Source of the DNA: Burkholderia sp. GAS332
GTDB lineage: Bacteria; Pseudomonadota; Gammaproteobacteria; Burkholderiales; Burkholderiaceae
Length of the DNA stretch: 64,000 bases
NCBI GenBank assembly: GCA_900142905.1
Contig: FSRV01000002.1
Location: forward strand, 2,604,001 to 2,668,000
Direction: 5' to 3'
Below, piece by piece: positions 26,862 through 37,924 of the stretch (its first letter is position 1; every line of letters begins with the position of its first letter). The position numbers and the translations under genes are program-made. The notes beneath the pieces are model-generated. The model saw only the letters and a program-made list of their open reading frames with translations, made no database searches and was not told the origin of the DNA.

Positions 26862-27353
26862 ACAGTGTCCCCAGTCGTTTATCAGCGGGCGGCGCAAGGC
26901 GCCGGGCCGTGCATTTTTACTCTTGGTCAAGCCTGCAGCCGATTAAGCGCATTGGACTTTAGCAGGTGAGAGGCGCCTTAACAATGCTCCGGCCCCGGGT
27001 CCTGCGCAAGCGATATCGGCAGCACCGTCGGTGCGCTTGCCAGCATCTTGACTCGGCTTCTTTTACATGCGACAGCGACCCCGCGCGCAAAGCCAGGTAA
27101 CTATTGCCTGCCCTGACGCACATCGCGCTGGCCGTTTCGCTAGCCCGCCCCCCACGGCGACGTTTGCTGCAACGCCGCCAAACGTTTGCGAAATACGATC
27201 TGCGCGACAGACCAGCACGTCCGACGGGTCAATATTGCTTCGGATACCTATAGTTATGCCGTCTCGTGCGGTGCGATGATGATGACACTTCCTGCTCGCT
27301 CATTAACGTACTTCAACACCGGCCGTAGTCTTTGCCACTGCGGTCAGATGCCG
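26862..27353. other. intergenic region upstream of the stressosome operon
   Basis: 492 bases without a supported gene. It should carry the rsbR promoter (reading leftwards) and the end of the tannase-family gene. I see no RNA gene, no strong hairpin and no clear dyad; short open frames here have no coding character. Confidence 0.5.
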
Positions 27354-29045
27354 TCACGGTTCGGCGCACGCGAAGCTGCTGGCGAGATTCACATTACCCT
27401 TACCGCTATAGCGGGGAAACAGCGGATAACGGCACAACGGACGCGAGCGTCCGTTGGTTGCTGCCGCGATATCCGTAGCGGTCAACGTTTCGGGCGAGAT
27501 ACCACGCGTCACCCAATTATCGAGCGCCCCAAGCAGATCCACGGAGGGGATGAACACGCCGCTGCCATGTTGAAAACCCGGCACCATATACAGCCGCATG
27601 AACGTATCGACCTGGTCGATGCCGAAGCGATCAATCAGCGCTTCGTAGTAGGCGATGGTCTGGTTCGGGCTGATGACTTCGTCGGCGAGGCCTTGCAGCG
27701 TGATGAGCTTGCCGCCGCGCGCGATGTAGCGTGTGAGGTCGGGGTTCATCGCGCCAATCGTCTCTGACAGCGCGACGAGCTGGCCGCGATATTTGCCGGG
27801 ATGCAGCGGGTCGAACCTGAGCGAGTCGAACGCCGCGTCACGTGTCACGAAATAGCGGAGGTAGCCATCGCCCTGCGCGAACAGGTAGCCGTTGGCGAAG
27901 AAAGTTGGCACCGGCAAGCGCTCGGGTTGATGCGCGAGACCAAGCACGCCGCTCAGATGCGTGCCTTGAAAGACGTTGTAGCCGCGATAGCCGGTGACGC
28001 CCCACGCCAGCTTGTACGGCAACGACAGGCCGTCGCGCATCACCAGCAAGGTGGAGAGTTGCGCGTCAGTGAGGCATTCGTCGTGCGAGGGCGCACGTCC
28101 GGCGCAGCGCAACGAGGCGATGATCTCCGCTTCGTGTTGCCGGCACCCGGCGACGTCGCTAATGATGCCGTCCGCCGCGCCGTCGAGCCGGTCGCAAACC
28201 TCCAGAGTGCGTTGAACCACGTGCTCAAGCAAGAGCGGTGGAATGAAACCGCCGGGCGTTGCGAATTCCGCCTGGCCGAGCTTCACGCCCATCAAACGCA
28301 CGCCGGTAAAATTGAGCGCGGGCGAATTGGCGATCACACCGTCGTAGTCGTCGGGATAGCGCTGCATCACTGTGTAGCCTTCACGGCCACCCGTCGAGCC
28401 GCCGGCGAAATACATTCGTTGCGGCGGCCGGCCGTAAGCGCGCGCAATGAGTGCGAGCGCGGTGTCGTGCGTTTTCTTCAGATGCGCGTAGCCGAAATTC
28501 GTCACCGCTTCGTCGACGAGGCCAAAGATCGCGAGCGACGAATCGCCCACATGCCCGGAGTCGTCGCCGAAGGTCGCATAGCCTTCTGCAAGCGGCGCGC
28601 GATTTGGAGAGAACGGCATCACGCCCGTACCGCTCACCACCACGCCGTTATAGCCCCCGCCGCCGATCTGCAGCGCGCGGCCGTTCCAGCGGCGCGGTAG
28701 ATTCAAGTCGAAGCGGATATCGGGCGTACTGGCTTTGAGCGCCTTGATACGGCCGGTGATGCGGCAATATTCGCCGCCTTGCTGATTGCCGAGCGCTGTG
28801 GCGGCCACCATCGTCGCGCTTTCAATCTGTACACCGGCAGTGGGCAAAGCGATCAGTTCAGGGGGTAACACTGCGCCCGCGAATTCCGCGCAATGCATGG
28901 CGAGCGGCTCTTCCTTGGGCGCGGCCCATGCCTCTGAGGCGCTCATCAGCCATAGCGCGGCGCCGGCGACCGTGATGATCGTGCGCGAACCTCGCGTAGA
29001 GCGCCCATGGCGCTGATAACACGTATGGCGCGCACGCGCCCTCAT
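27354..29045 (-). CDS. tannase/feruloyl esterase family protein lacking the CS-D-HC disulfide
   Basis: A 563-residue secreted esterase of the tannase/feruloyl esterase family. A cleavable signal peptide is likely (hydrophobic TIITVAGAALWLMSASEAWA, cut after AWA). The nucleophile lies in FAGGSTGGREG, and the acid and His regions in LQGLADEVISP and VPGFQHGSG. In characterised members the Ser and His are each flanked by a Cys that form a disulfide; here both Cys are Gly, a coordinated loss. The ATG at 29045 overlaps the stop of the OpgC-like gene (ATGA), so the two are coupled. The substrate is probably an ester in the envelope or from plant material. Confidence 0.85.
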   Translation of the reverse strand: MRARARHTCYQRHGRSTRGSRTIITVAGAALWLMSASEAWAAPKEEPLAMHCAEFAGAVLPPELIALPTAGVQIESATMVAATALGNQQGGEYCRITGRIKALKASTPDIRFDLNLPRRWNGRALQIGGGGYNGVVVSGTGVMPFSPNRAPLAEGYATFGDDSGHVGDSSLAIFGLVDEAVTNFGYAHLKKTHDTALALIARAYGRPPQRMYFAGGSTGGREGYTVMQRYPDDYDGVIANSPALNFTGVRLMGVKLGQAEFATPGGFIPPLLLEHVVQRTLEVCDRLDGAADGIISDVAGCRQHEAEIIASLRCAGRAPSHDECLTDAQLSTLLVMRDGLSLPYKLAWGVTGYRGYNVFQGTHLSGVLGLAHQPERLPVPTFFANGYLFAQGDGYLRYFVTRDAAFDSLRFDPLHPGKYRGQLVALSETIGAMNPDLTRYIARGGKLITLQGLADEVISPNQTIAYYEALIDRFGIDQVDTFMRLYMVPGFQHGSGVFIPSVDLLGALDNWVTRGISPETLTATDIAAATNGRSRPLCRYPLFPRYSGKGNVNLASSFACAEP

Positions 29046-30148
29046 CCGTAACCCGCTCCGTTGACGGCCGCGCGCGACGGCTGCCCTTTCCAGCCGTTCC
29101 AGCCGCGCGCGATCATCAGCAACGCGCCGATGGCGACCAGATCGCCGCCGAGTCCGATCAGCGTGCCGCGAAAACCATGGAACGTATGCGGCGTTGCCGT
29201 ATCGACGATCAACGACACCAGCGTGCCGGTGACAAAACATACGAGCCCGGTACGGCCGACCGTCACCACCGCCGGCAACCGCTGTGCAAGCCACGCGACG
29301 CGGCCCTGGCGCACGAACTGCGCAGCGAGCCAGGCAATGACGATGAAGTTGATCACACGTTCCACGGAAAGGTTCTGCTTAAGCACGCCGGGCAGCGGCT
29401 GCGTCAGCACAAAAAGTTTGACGATGGCGAATGCCAGCACCGCAACCACCGCGGCGCGCGTGAACCAGCGCGCGGTGCGGGTCGCGTGAAAACGCTCGCT
29501 GACGGGTTGCACCCGGCACAGAATACCAAGCACGAACATCAGTTGCCATGCAAACGGATTAAAAGCCCAGTCGGCCACGTCGTCAATGCTGAATAGTCCG
29601 GCCAGTGGCCGGGCCAGCGCCCAGATCGTCACGCTCAAGCCCAGCGCCGCGAGCGACGAACGGCGCGCCAGCGGCACCACGAACGGCACGCATAACGCAA
29701 AAACGACGTACATGGGCAGCACGCTTGACAAATACGGCTGGTGCCGCAGCACGGCAATATCGAACGCCTCGCGCAGCGGCTGGACCACGAACGGCTGCCA
29801 GCCGCTCAGGTCGACCATCGGCGGGTTCAGATGCCATTGCGCAAGGACAGCGCCGGACAGCAGCGTCAATACGGCCGTCAATAGATAGGCGCGATAGATC
29901 TCCCAGCAGCGCCGGACGAAGCGCATCTTCGCCGCGTTCTCGCCGCGCCCCGCGAGCACCGCCGTATACGCTGCCGCCGACGCATAGCCGCCGAGGAACA
30001 CGAACACTTCGGCCGAGTCGCACAAGGCATACGTGTGCAACATCAAATGCGACAGCGTGCTGCCGGGCATGTGGTCCAACACGATAACAATCAGTACAAC
30101 GCCGCGAAAGAAATCCACTTCGATCGAGCGTCCGCGGCGTGGGTCCAT
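29042..30148 (-). CDS. OpgC-like membrane acyltransferase
   Basis: A 368-residue integral membrane protein with about ten helices. The N-terminus RSIEVDFFRGVVLIVIVLDHMPGSTLSHL is typical of the OpgC group, whose founding member adds succinyl groups to osmoregulated periplasmic glucans. SAEVFVFLGGYASAAAY is the conserved second-helix motif. No opgG/opgH gene is nearby, so the acceptor may differ. It is translationally coupled to the tannase-family esterase, an unusual acyltransferase-esterase pairing. Confidence 0.85.
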   Translation of the reverse strand: MDPRRGRSIEVDFFRGVVLIVIVLDHMPGSTLSHLMLHTYALCDSAEVFVFLGGYASAAAYTAVLAGRGENAAKMRFVRRCWEIYRAYLLTAVLTLLSGAVLAQWHLNPPMVDLSGWQPFVVQPLREAFDIAVLRHQPYLSSVLPMYVVFALCVPFVVPLARRSSLAALGLSVTIWALARPLAGLFSIDDVADWAFNPFAWQLMFVLGILCRVQPVSERFHATRTARWFTRAAVVAVLAFAIVKLFVLTQPLPGVLKQNLSVERVINFIVIAWLAAQFVRQGRVAWLAQRLPAVVTVGRTGLVCFVTGTLVSLIVDTATPHTFHGFRGTLIGLGGDLVAIGALLMIARGWNGWKGQPSRAAVNGAGYG

Positions 30149-30548
30149 ACAGGTTCTCGCATGATGGCGCGTGCAGGCAATGCGCCGTGAAATGCAGTCA
30201 TGTACCGTTGTTCACACTAGGAACGCCATAACAGTAAAACGTTCCCATCGATACCGATCGCCCCGTCGACGTGCGCTAACAACCACCCTTTAAACGCAGG
30301 CGAAGTGGCAGCAATCTGAAATTCGGATGTCGGCGTGCGGTAATACTGCGTCACCGCGCCTTGGATTCGCGGGAAGTTTTGCAGCTTTTAATGCCTCAGG
30401 CGTGAGCGCAATCGGTAAGGTCTGCGGAAAAAAATCGCCGGTTGCGGTGCGCGATTTTTTTCGCTTTTTTCCATCGTAGGATGGATTCGTACAGGCCCGT
30501 CGGGCACCCCGCGTTTCACGCGCTGCCTCCGCACTAGAACACCATCCC
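30149..30548. other. divergent intergenic region before the acyltransferase-3 gene
   Basis: 400 bases between divergent membrane acyltransferase genes. It contains the A/T-rich hairpin at 30428-30461 listed separately and presumably both promoters. A plausible open frame on the minus strand here (30290-30550) is proline- and basic-rich and lacks coding character, so it is not called. Confidence 0.5.
30428..30461 (+). terminator. A/T hairpin with T-tract, possible attenuator
   Basis: AAAAAAATCGC and GCGATTTTTTT pair perfectly over 11 bases around a 12-base loop, followed by CGCTTTTTTCC. It lies about 90 bases upstream of the acyltransferase-3 start codon and could end a short leader transcript or act as terminator of something upstream on the plus strand. 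Confidence 0.55.
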
Positions 30549-31733
30549 ATGAAAAACAGAATTGCCGGCTTCGACGGATTGCGCGCGATTGCAGTCCTAA
30601 TGGTATTTTTTCAGCACCGTCTATTCGGCGACATCGGCGAGATCGGGCACCTCGGCGTGTGGATTTTCTTCGCACTGAGCGGCTTTCTGATCATCGGCAT
30701 CCTGTCCGCGCAACGCACGCGCATCGAAAGAAACGGCAGCCGGTTCGGTGCTGAACTGAAGCGCTTCCTGTTTCGCCGCACGCTACGCATATTTCCGATT
30801 TACTACCTGATGCTGGTGGTGATGTGTGTGCTGATGGCGTTCGGGATGGCGAGTCCCGAACTGGCTGGCGGCATGCCATTCCATTTCGCTTACCTGTCGA
30901 ACTTCTGGATCGGCTCGGTGCTGCATGACTGGCCGGGGCGCTACTCGCATCTCTGGAGTCTCGCGATTGAAGAGCAGTTTTATCTCGTGTTTGCGCCGTT
31001 ATTGCTGCTGATTGCGGCGCGCCGGCATCGCGCGGTGTGCCTCACGATCGTCGCGGTTGGGCTGGTGTCGCTGCTGGCGATGCGTGCGGCACAGTGGCAG
31101 GAAATCACGATCTATACGCACCCACTGACCAACTTCTGGCTGCTGGCGTTGGGCGGGATGGGCGGCTTGATGATCGCAGGGAAAGAGAGCCGCCTGCGCA
31201 TCATGCTCGGGCATGGCATGACGCTGTTCGTGTTGAGCGTTTGCCTGGTGGGCTTGTGTGCGACTGAGCCGAGATGGAGTCAGTTGGGCAGTTCGCTTGC
31301 CTTCACGACGGTCAGTGCCGTGTATGGCGTCTGTATCGCGGCGCTTGTGTGTTCGATTGCGTGCTGCCGCAACGCGGCGGTGATCGGCCTGCTTGAAACC
31401 GGCTGGCTGGTGAGCTTCGGGCGCATCAGTTACGGCTTTTATCTCTATCACAATCTGATTCCGGACCTGACCCGCAATCGTCACGCGACGGCGTTCTTCG
31501 GCGGCACCGTGCCGCTGTGGGCACACCTCGCCGGGATCGCCGCGTCGTTTGCGATTTCGCTGACGATGGCCGTGCTGTCCTGGCGCCTGATCGAAGCGCC
31601 GATTCTTCGCTTGAAGACGCGGCGCGCGCCGGTGGACACCGCGACGCCCGCGGCTACGCCAACACCGGCCCCGATTGCCGCTCGCAACGAGCGTGCCTTG
31701 AGAGATGAAGGCGCGGCTTCAGATGCCGTTTGA
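30549..31733 (+). CDS. acyltransferase family 3 membrane protein
   Basis: A 394-residue protein with about ten membrane helices. The N-terminal motif FDGLRAIAVLMVFFQHRLF contains the conserved Arg and His of acyltransferase-3 (OafA/NodX-like) O-acyltransferases, and RRTLRIFPIYYLML is the second conserved block. These enzymes add acetyl or other acyl groups to lipopolysaccharide, capsule or small molecules. The C-terminal tail (about residues 360-394) is Ala/Pro/Thr-rich and probably cytoplasmic. It stands alone on the plus strand. Confidence 0.9.
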   Translation: MKNRIAGFDGLRAIAVLMVFFQHRLFGDIGEIGHLGVWIFFALSGFLIIGILSAQRTRIERNGSRFGAELKRFLFRRTLRIFPIYYLMLVVMCVLMAFGMASPELAGGMPFHFAYLSNFWIGSVLHDWPGRYSHLWSLAIEEQFYLVFAPLLLLIAARRHRAVCLTIVAVGLVSLLAMRAAQWQEITIYTHPLTNFWLLALGGMGGLMIAGKESRLRIMLGHGMTLFVLSVCLVGLCATEPRWSQLGSSLAFTTVSAVYGVCIAALVCSIACCRNAAVIGLLETGWLVSFGRISYGFYLYHNLIPDLTRNRHATAFFGGTVPLWAHLAGIAASFAISLTMAVLSWRLIEAPILRLKTRRAPVDTATPAATPTPAPIAARNERALRDEGAASDAV

Positions 31734-31921
31734 AGGCATCGATCATTACATTCTGCTTTCATGCAGCCTGAGTAAGGGCACGGTATCATGCGGCCTCACT
31801 TAGCCGGTCGCTTCGATCCTTGCGAAACACGCGGGCATTGAACTGGCCGAACGATAAAAACAAGCCACTGCCCGCGCATCCGGCCCATCTGGTCCGCGCG
31901 CTTGGCTCGCGGACCTCAACC

Positions 31922-32716
31922 ATGTTTCATTTCAGTTTCGCCAACGGCGTACTTGGCGCGAGCCTGCAGACGCTCAGCCTTTACGCGCTGCTTGGCATCA
32001 TTGCGGCGCTGTTGCTGGGCGGCATGGTCAAGGGCGTGGTCAGTATCGGCGTACCGCTGGTTGCGATGCCGATTCTCAGCCAGTTCATGCCAATCAAGGA
32101 GGCCGTTCTACTGCTGTCGATGCCGATCATCCTCGGCAATATTCCCCAGGCGCTGGAAGGCGGCGACATGCTGCCCACGGTCCGGCGCATTGCCGCACCG
32201 CTGATCGGGACGGTGATCGGCAACATCGTCGGCGTGAGCGTATTGATCTCGCTGGCGCCCCATCGCGCGCAGGCTGCCGCGGGCGTATTACTGATTGTGG
32301 CGGCGCTGCTCCTGTTGCTTACGCCGCGGCTTACGCTTTCACCGGCATGGGCGAAGCCGGCGGGCTTCGTGCTGGGATTCGGCGCCGCGGTGATGGAGAG
32401 CATCGCTTCGGTGCCAGGGCCTTTGCTGGCGATGTATCTGCTCGCCACGGGCGCCACCGGGAAAGTCTTTACGAAGCAGATCGCGATTATTCTGGTGGTG
32501 TCGATTATCACGCTGGTCGCCACCTTTAGTGGCGGTGCACATGCCAGCTTGAGCGATCTGGCCATTTCGGCCTGCGCCAGTGTGCCGGTGATCGTGGGAA
32601 TGATGATAGTGCGGCCGCTTAGGGACAGGCTGCCACCGGGGGCGTTTCGGGTGCTGGTTCTGGTATTCGTTCTGGCAGCCGCGGCGCAAATGGTTTGGAA
32701 ATCCGGGGTTTTATAG
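31922..32716 (+). CDS. TauE/SafE family permease
   Basis: A 264-residue membrane protein with about eight helices of the TauE/SafE (sulfite exporter / DUF81) family, which moves sulfur-containing or organic anions. The two repeat motifs are GGMVKGVVSIGVPLVAMPIL in the first half and GFGAAVMESIASVPGPLLAMYLL in the second. The ATG at 31922 is used because the hydrophobic N-terminus starts there; longer in-frame sequence is not conserved-looking. The neighbours give no hint of a substrate. Confidence 0.88.
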   Translation: MFHFSFANGVLGASLQTLSLYALLGIIAALLLGGMVKGVVSIGVPLVAMPILSQFMPIKEAVLLLSMPIILGNIPQALEGGDMLPTVRRIAAPLIGTVIGNIVGVSVLISLAPHRAQAAAGVLLIVAALLLLLTPRLTLSPAWAKPAGFVLGFGAAVMESIASVPGPLLAMYLLATGATGKVFTKQIAIILVVSIITLVATFSGGAHASLSDLAISACASVPVIVGMMIVRPLRDRLPPGAFRVLVLVFVLAAAAQMVWKSGVL

Positions 32717-32805
32717 GGATTTTGGGCTGTGCCCGCCGGTAAGGCGATGCCGTGGAACGCGCATTGCTGCTAGATGATTGGCCATTCATCCACAGGAGAA
32801 CCGCC

Positions 32806-33051
32806 ATGACTAGTCAGCCCAATCCCCCAAACGAGCACGGCAACGCGCCTGATGAAGACCCGGGCAGCCCGCCCACCGAAGTCTCCAAGCCCATCGGCGA
32901 TGCGATTCCAACGCCGGTCGAACCGGGTCTGGATCAGCCGCTGCCACAAAAAGGCGATACCCCGCCGCCTGAAGAAGAGGCCGAGGATACCTTGGGCGAC
33001 ACCGACACGCCTCCCGGCGTGCCAGCGCCCGGCCCATCCGATTTTGCATAG
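32806..33051 (+). CDS. small acidic proline-rich protein, unknown function
   Basis: An 81-residue protein rich in Pro, Asp, Glu and Gly with no hydrophobic segment, so it is probably disordered and soluble. A good AGGAG lies eight bases before the ATG at 32806. I do not recognise a family. Low-complexity content makes it hard to judge conservation, but the ribosome binding site and isolated position favour a real gene. Confidence 0.55.
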   Translation: MTSQPNPPNEHGNAPDEDPGSPPTEVSKPIGDAIPTPVEPGLDQPLPQKGDTPPPEEEAEDTLGDTDTPPGVPAPGPSDFA

Positions 33052-33078
33052 CAGCGGCAGTCGATCAGGCAAGCCCCG

Positions 33079-34782
33079 CTAGCAGGAACGCGATACGGAG
33101 AAGGCCAACGCTTCCGGCGACCCGTGTGTGACCGCGCCGTTCATCATCGTCAGCGCGACATTCATGCGCCCGATGTCATGCGGCGCAACTTCGAACAGAT
33201 CGCTCTCCAGCACGATCAAGTCCGCGCGCTTGCCGCTCGTGACCGATCCGATCTCATGCTCCATGCGCAGTTGATACGCACCGTTGATCGTGTAAGCGGC
33301 AATCAGTTGCGGAATGCTCAAGCGCTCATGGCGGTCCGGCAACACCGGTGCATCCGGCTCGCCCGCCAACTGGCGTGTGTGCCCCGATTCGATATGCTCG
33401 ACCGGCCGGTGCTGGCAACGGCACTGACACGCCAGTCCGTCCATGCCGATCGAAACGGTCACGCCCTGATCGATGAAGGTACGGAACTTGTACATATTGC
33501 TCCAGCGCTCTTCGCCGTAGTATTCGCGAATCAACTCGCTATAGGCATCCACCACGCCCCATTGCAATTGGGTGTTGGCGAGCACGCCGAGCCGCCGGAA
33601 GCGCGGAATATCGTCAGGGTGGGTCAGGAACGCGTGGGTAATCACGTGGCGCCGTTCGCGCGGGGGATTCGTCGCATTCACCTGCTCCAGACCATCCAGC
33701 GCGAGCCGCACCGCGGCGTCGCCCACGCAATGCATCATCACATCAATGCCGTGCCGGTCCGCTTCGAGCAACAGCCGCCTGAAATCTTCCTCCGGCATCG
33801 CCGTGTCGCCGCACGTATGCGGCCGGTCGGCGTATGGCGCCAGCAGATACGCCGTATGGTTCATCTCGGTGCCGTCGACGAATAGCTTGAGCACCTGGGC
33901 TCTCACCAGTGGCGAGTGATAGCGCGAGCGGTAATCCAGCAGCGTCGCGACGGGATCGGTCACCGCGCCCAGCGCCGCATAGCTGCCGACGACACGTAAT
34001 TTGAGGCGGTCTTCGCGCTCCATCTGCTGCAAGGTCTCGTAGAGCAGCGATTGATCGCCGCTCGGGTCGAGAAAGCCCGCGTCGAAAACCGTCGTGATGC
34101 CCGCCGCCGCAAGCTTTTCCTGCCAGACAGAAAACGATTGCAGATACAGGTCGATGCCTTGCGGAAAATAGCCGGCGTCGCTCAATCTGCGCATCAGCAG
34201 CGAATAGGCCGCGCCGTCCACCACGAGGCCAGTGGGTTCGCCGCTCACCGCATCTTTCTCGAACCAACTCGCGCCCTCTTCCACCACCGGTGTGTCCCGA
34301 TCGATCCCGGCGATCGCCAGCGCTTTCGAATTGGTCCACATGCTGTGGAAATCGGTAGAGAGCAGGCAGACCGGGCGGTCGGGACAGATCTCGTCGAGCG
34401 TCTCCTTACGCAGCAAATGCGCGGGCATGGTGGCCTGGACCCAGCCCATGCCGCTGATCGCCTTCTCGTGCGGATGGCCAATCACGTAGTCGCGCAATGC
34501 GTCGAGCACCTTCTGAGGGTCTTCGAAGTTCACAAAGGCCTGAAACGCGAAAGCGGTCGTCGAAAAATGCCAATGCGATTCGACAAAACCCGGCAGCATC
34601 AATCTCTGGCCGACGTCGATGCATCGGGTCCCTTCGCCGATAAACGCGCGCACCGCGCTTTCATCGCCGACGCAAACGATTCGGTCGCCGCGCACGGCAA
34701 CGGCCTCGGCCCACGGCTTCTGCTGATCGACGGTATAGACGCGTGCATTGACGAAAACATAATCGGCTGCCTCTGTATTCAT
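33079..34782 (-). CDS. amidohydrolase family protein (YtcJ/NfdA-like)
   Basis: A 567-residue metal-dependent amidohydrolase. The N-terminal barrel motif LMLPGFVESHWHF carries the metal-binding His, and the family's MHCVGDAAVRLALDG, HAFLTHPDD and GKRADLIVLESD follow. The ATG at 34782 is preceded by GGAGTGAGC; a TTG further upstream is less likely. The stretch coded by about 33403-33438 (SIGMDGLACQCRCQHRPVEH) is odd: the family usually has an Asp-Trp motif here, and the +1 frame reads DWRVSAVAS. This may be a pair of compensating frameshifts or a sequence error. Last gene of a minus-strand cluster with an amidase. Confidence 0.82.
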   Translation of the reverse strand: MNTEAADYVFVNARVYTVDQQKPWAEAVAVRGDRIVCVGDESAVRAFIGEGTRCIDVGQRLMLPGFVESHWHFSTTAFAFQAFVNFEDPQKVLDALRDYVIGHPHEKAISGMGWVQATMPAHLLRKETLDEICPDRPVCLLSTDFHSMWTNSKALAIAGIDRDTPVVEEGASWFEKDAVSGEPTGLVVDGAAYSLLMRRLSDAGYFPQGIDLYLQSFSVWQEKLAAAGITTVFDAGFLDPSGDQSLLYETLQQMEREDRLKLRVVGSYAALGAVTDPVATLLDYRSRYHSPLVRAQVLKLFVDGTEMNHTAYLLAPYADRPHTCGDTAMPEEDFRRLLLEADRHGIDVMMHCVGDAAVRLALDGLEQVNATNPPRERRHVITHAFLTHPDDIPRFRRLGVLANTQLQWGVVDAYSELIREYYGEERWSNMYKFRTFIDQGVTVSIGMDGLACQCRCQHRPVEHIESGHTRQLAGEPDAPVLPDRHERLSIPQLIAAYTINGAYQLRMEHEIGSVTSGKRADLIVLESDLFEVAPHDIGRMNVALTMMNGAVTHGSPEALAFSVSRSC

Positions 34783-34833
34783 GCTCACTCCATGTTGATT
34801 CAAAGTTTTCCTTCTGCGATCACGTGAAACGGC

Positions 34834-36270
34834 TCACGGCGCGCTGCGAAAATCCGGGAACACGCGGGTGTACAGGCCAGAATGGTCGGCTGCCGCATGA
34901 TTGGCGGCGATCTGGAACGCGACCTCGTCCCGATACGAAGGCGCGACGATCTGCATGCCCGTCGGCACGTGATTCGCGCCGAAACCGGTCGGCACGGAGA
35001 TCACGGGAGACCGGCTGAGAAGGTTAAACGGCGGCGAGGCGGCCCAGCCGAGATAGCTCTCGACCAACTTGCCTGCAATCTCTAGTTCCGGCTCGACGGA
35101 GGGATCGAAATCGGCACGCAGCGCAGTCGTAAAGGAAGCCGGGCACAACAACGCGCGATACCCCTGAGACCAGACTTTCGCGTGCATATCCTGCTGTAGC
35201 TTCGCGGCGCATTGCGCAGCGGGCGTCAACGAAGCACGGCGATCACGATGTTTGTCCCAAAGCATCCGTACGTACGAATTCAGTTGTCCATATGCATCGT
35301 CGGGCAATGAACGAAAGTGGTCGCCAAAGTAAATGCCGAAAATGCCTTCGATCAACGTCTCGGCAATCTCCTTGAGGTCCCAATCGATCGCGACGGGTTC
35401 GATGATCGCGCCACGGCGGCGCAAGCCATCGAGCGCATGATGCAGATTCGCTTCGACATCCGCGCTGATGGCGGAACTGCCGAGCGTCGCGCTGAAGGCG
35501 ATTTTCCAGCCGCTCAGATCGTCGTAGTGCGTGGGCAGCGGCGCGGCTGGCAATGCAGCGTAGGTAGCAGGATGCGGCCCGGCGATGACGTTCTGCATCG
35601 CCACCAGATCGTCGAAACTGCGCGCCAGCGGCCCTTCGGTGGCGAATGCGAAGAGCTCATCCCCGGCCGCGGTCGGCACGCGCCCAAGCGGCGGTTTATA
35701 GCCGTAGAGCCCTTGAAACGCTGCCGGCAAGCGGATCGAGCCCGCCATGTCGCTGCCCGTGCCAATCGGCGCGCAGCCTGCGGCGAGCGCCGCCGCGGTG
35801 CCGCCGCTGGAACCGGAGCAGGTGTAATGCAGATTCCACGGGTTGCGCGTCACGCCCCAGCGTCGACTCCACGTCTGTCCGAGGCAGGAAAATTCAGGCG
35901 TCGTGGTCTGCACGTGTGGAATCGCGCCGGCGTCGACGAGTCTGTCGACCATCGGATGATTTTTATCGGCGACGTACTCCCGCACCGTCGAACCATTGGT
36001 GATGGTCCATCCAGCCACCGCGCTTTCGTCCTTGACGGCCACCGGAATACCCTCCAGCGGCCGCGCGGTGCCGTCACGGTAGCGCTGCGCAGCAAGCTGC
36101 GCGCCTTCTAACGCCGCGTCGGCGTGAATCACCGTGGTCGCATTGGCACTGGCCTGCTGTTCATAGGCGGCCTCCAGCACGCTCGACATCAAATCGACCG
36201 GCGACAGCGAGCCGGCGCGAAAGCGGCGCATCGCATCGGAGGCTGACAGGTAGCAAAGTTCTCGATTCAT
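34834..36270 (-). CDS. amidase (amidase-signature family)
   Basis: A 478-residue amidase-signature hydrolase with complete triad: Lys in PVAVKDESAV near residue 80, cis-Ser in SGSSGGTAAALAAG near 155, and nucleophile Ser in GSDMAGSIRLPAAFQGLYG near 180. TPEFSCLGQTWSRRWG precedes the Ser motifs. It is the second amidase of this window but is not a recent duplicate of the first, because the segments around the triad differ widely. It follows the DUF3138 porin gene by 19 bases and so is probably co-transcribed with uptake genes. Confidence 0.9.
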   Translation of the reverse strand: MNRELCYLSASDAMRRFRAGSLSPVDLMSSVLEAAYEQQASANATTVIHADAALEGAQLAAQRYRDGTARPLEGIPVAVKDESAVAGWTITNGSTVREYVADKNHPMVDRLVDAGAIPHVQTTTPEFSCLGQTWSRRWGVTRNPWNLHYTCSGSSGGTAAALAAGCAPIGTGSDMAGSIRLPAAFQGLYGYKPPLGRVPTAAGDELFAFATEGPLARSFDDLVAMQNVIAGPHPATYAALPAAPLPTHYDDLSGWKIAFSATLGSSAISADVEANLHHALDGLRRRGAIIEPVAIDWDLKEIAETLIEGIFGIYFGDHFRSLPDDAYGQLNSYVRMLWDKHRDRRASLTPAAQCAAKLQQDMHAKVWSQGYRALLCPASFTTALRADFDPSVEPELEIAGKLVESYLGWAASPPFNLLSRSPVISVPTGFGANHVPTGMQIVAPSYRDEVAFQIAANHAAADHSGLYTRVFPDFRSAP

Positions 36271-36289
36271 AAGCGGTACGTAGAAAGAT

Positions 36290-37819
<1,530 letters not shown>

Positions 37820-37924
37820 GGTGTGGGCCTATTCCAGGGCGAGCGCGTCCCGCCGCGCTCGCGCGCGGGACGGCACTCCTGGTCAATGAAATCAGAGGGA
37901 GATCAGCAGGAAATCAGCGGAAGA

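Noticed and set aside
25532..26930. Search for a SigB-type sigma factor or RsbVW next to the stressosome genes
   Set aside because: None is encoded in the window; upstream of rsbR there is only intergenic DNA and an esterase gene.
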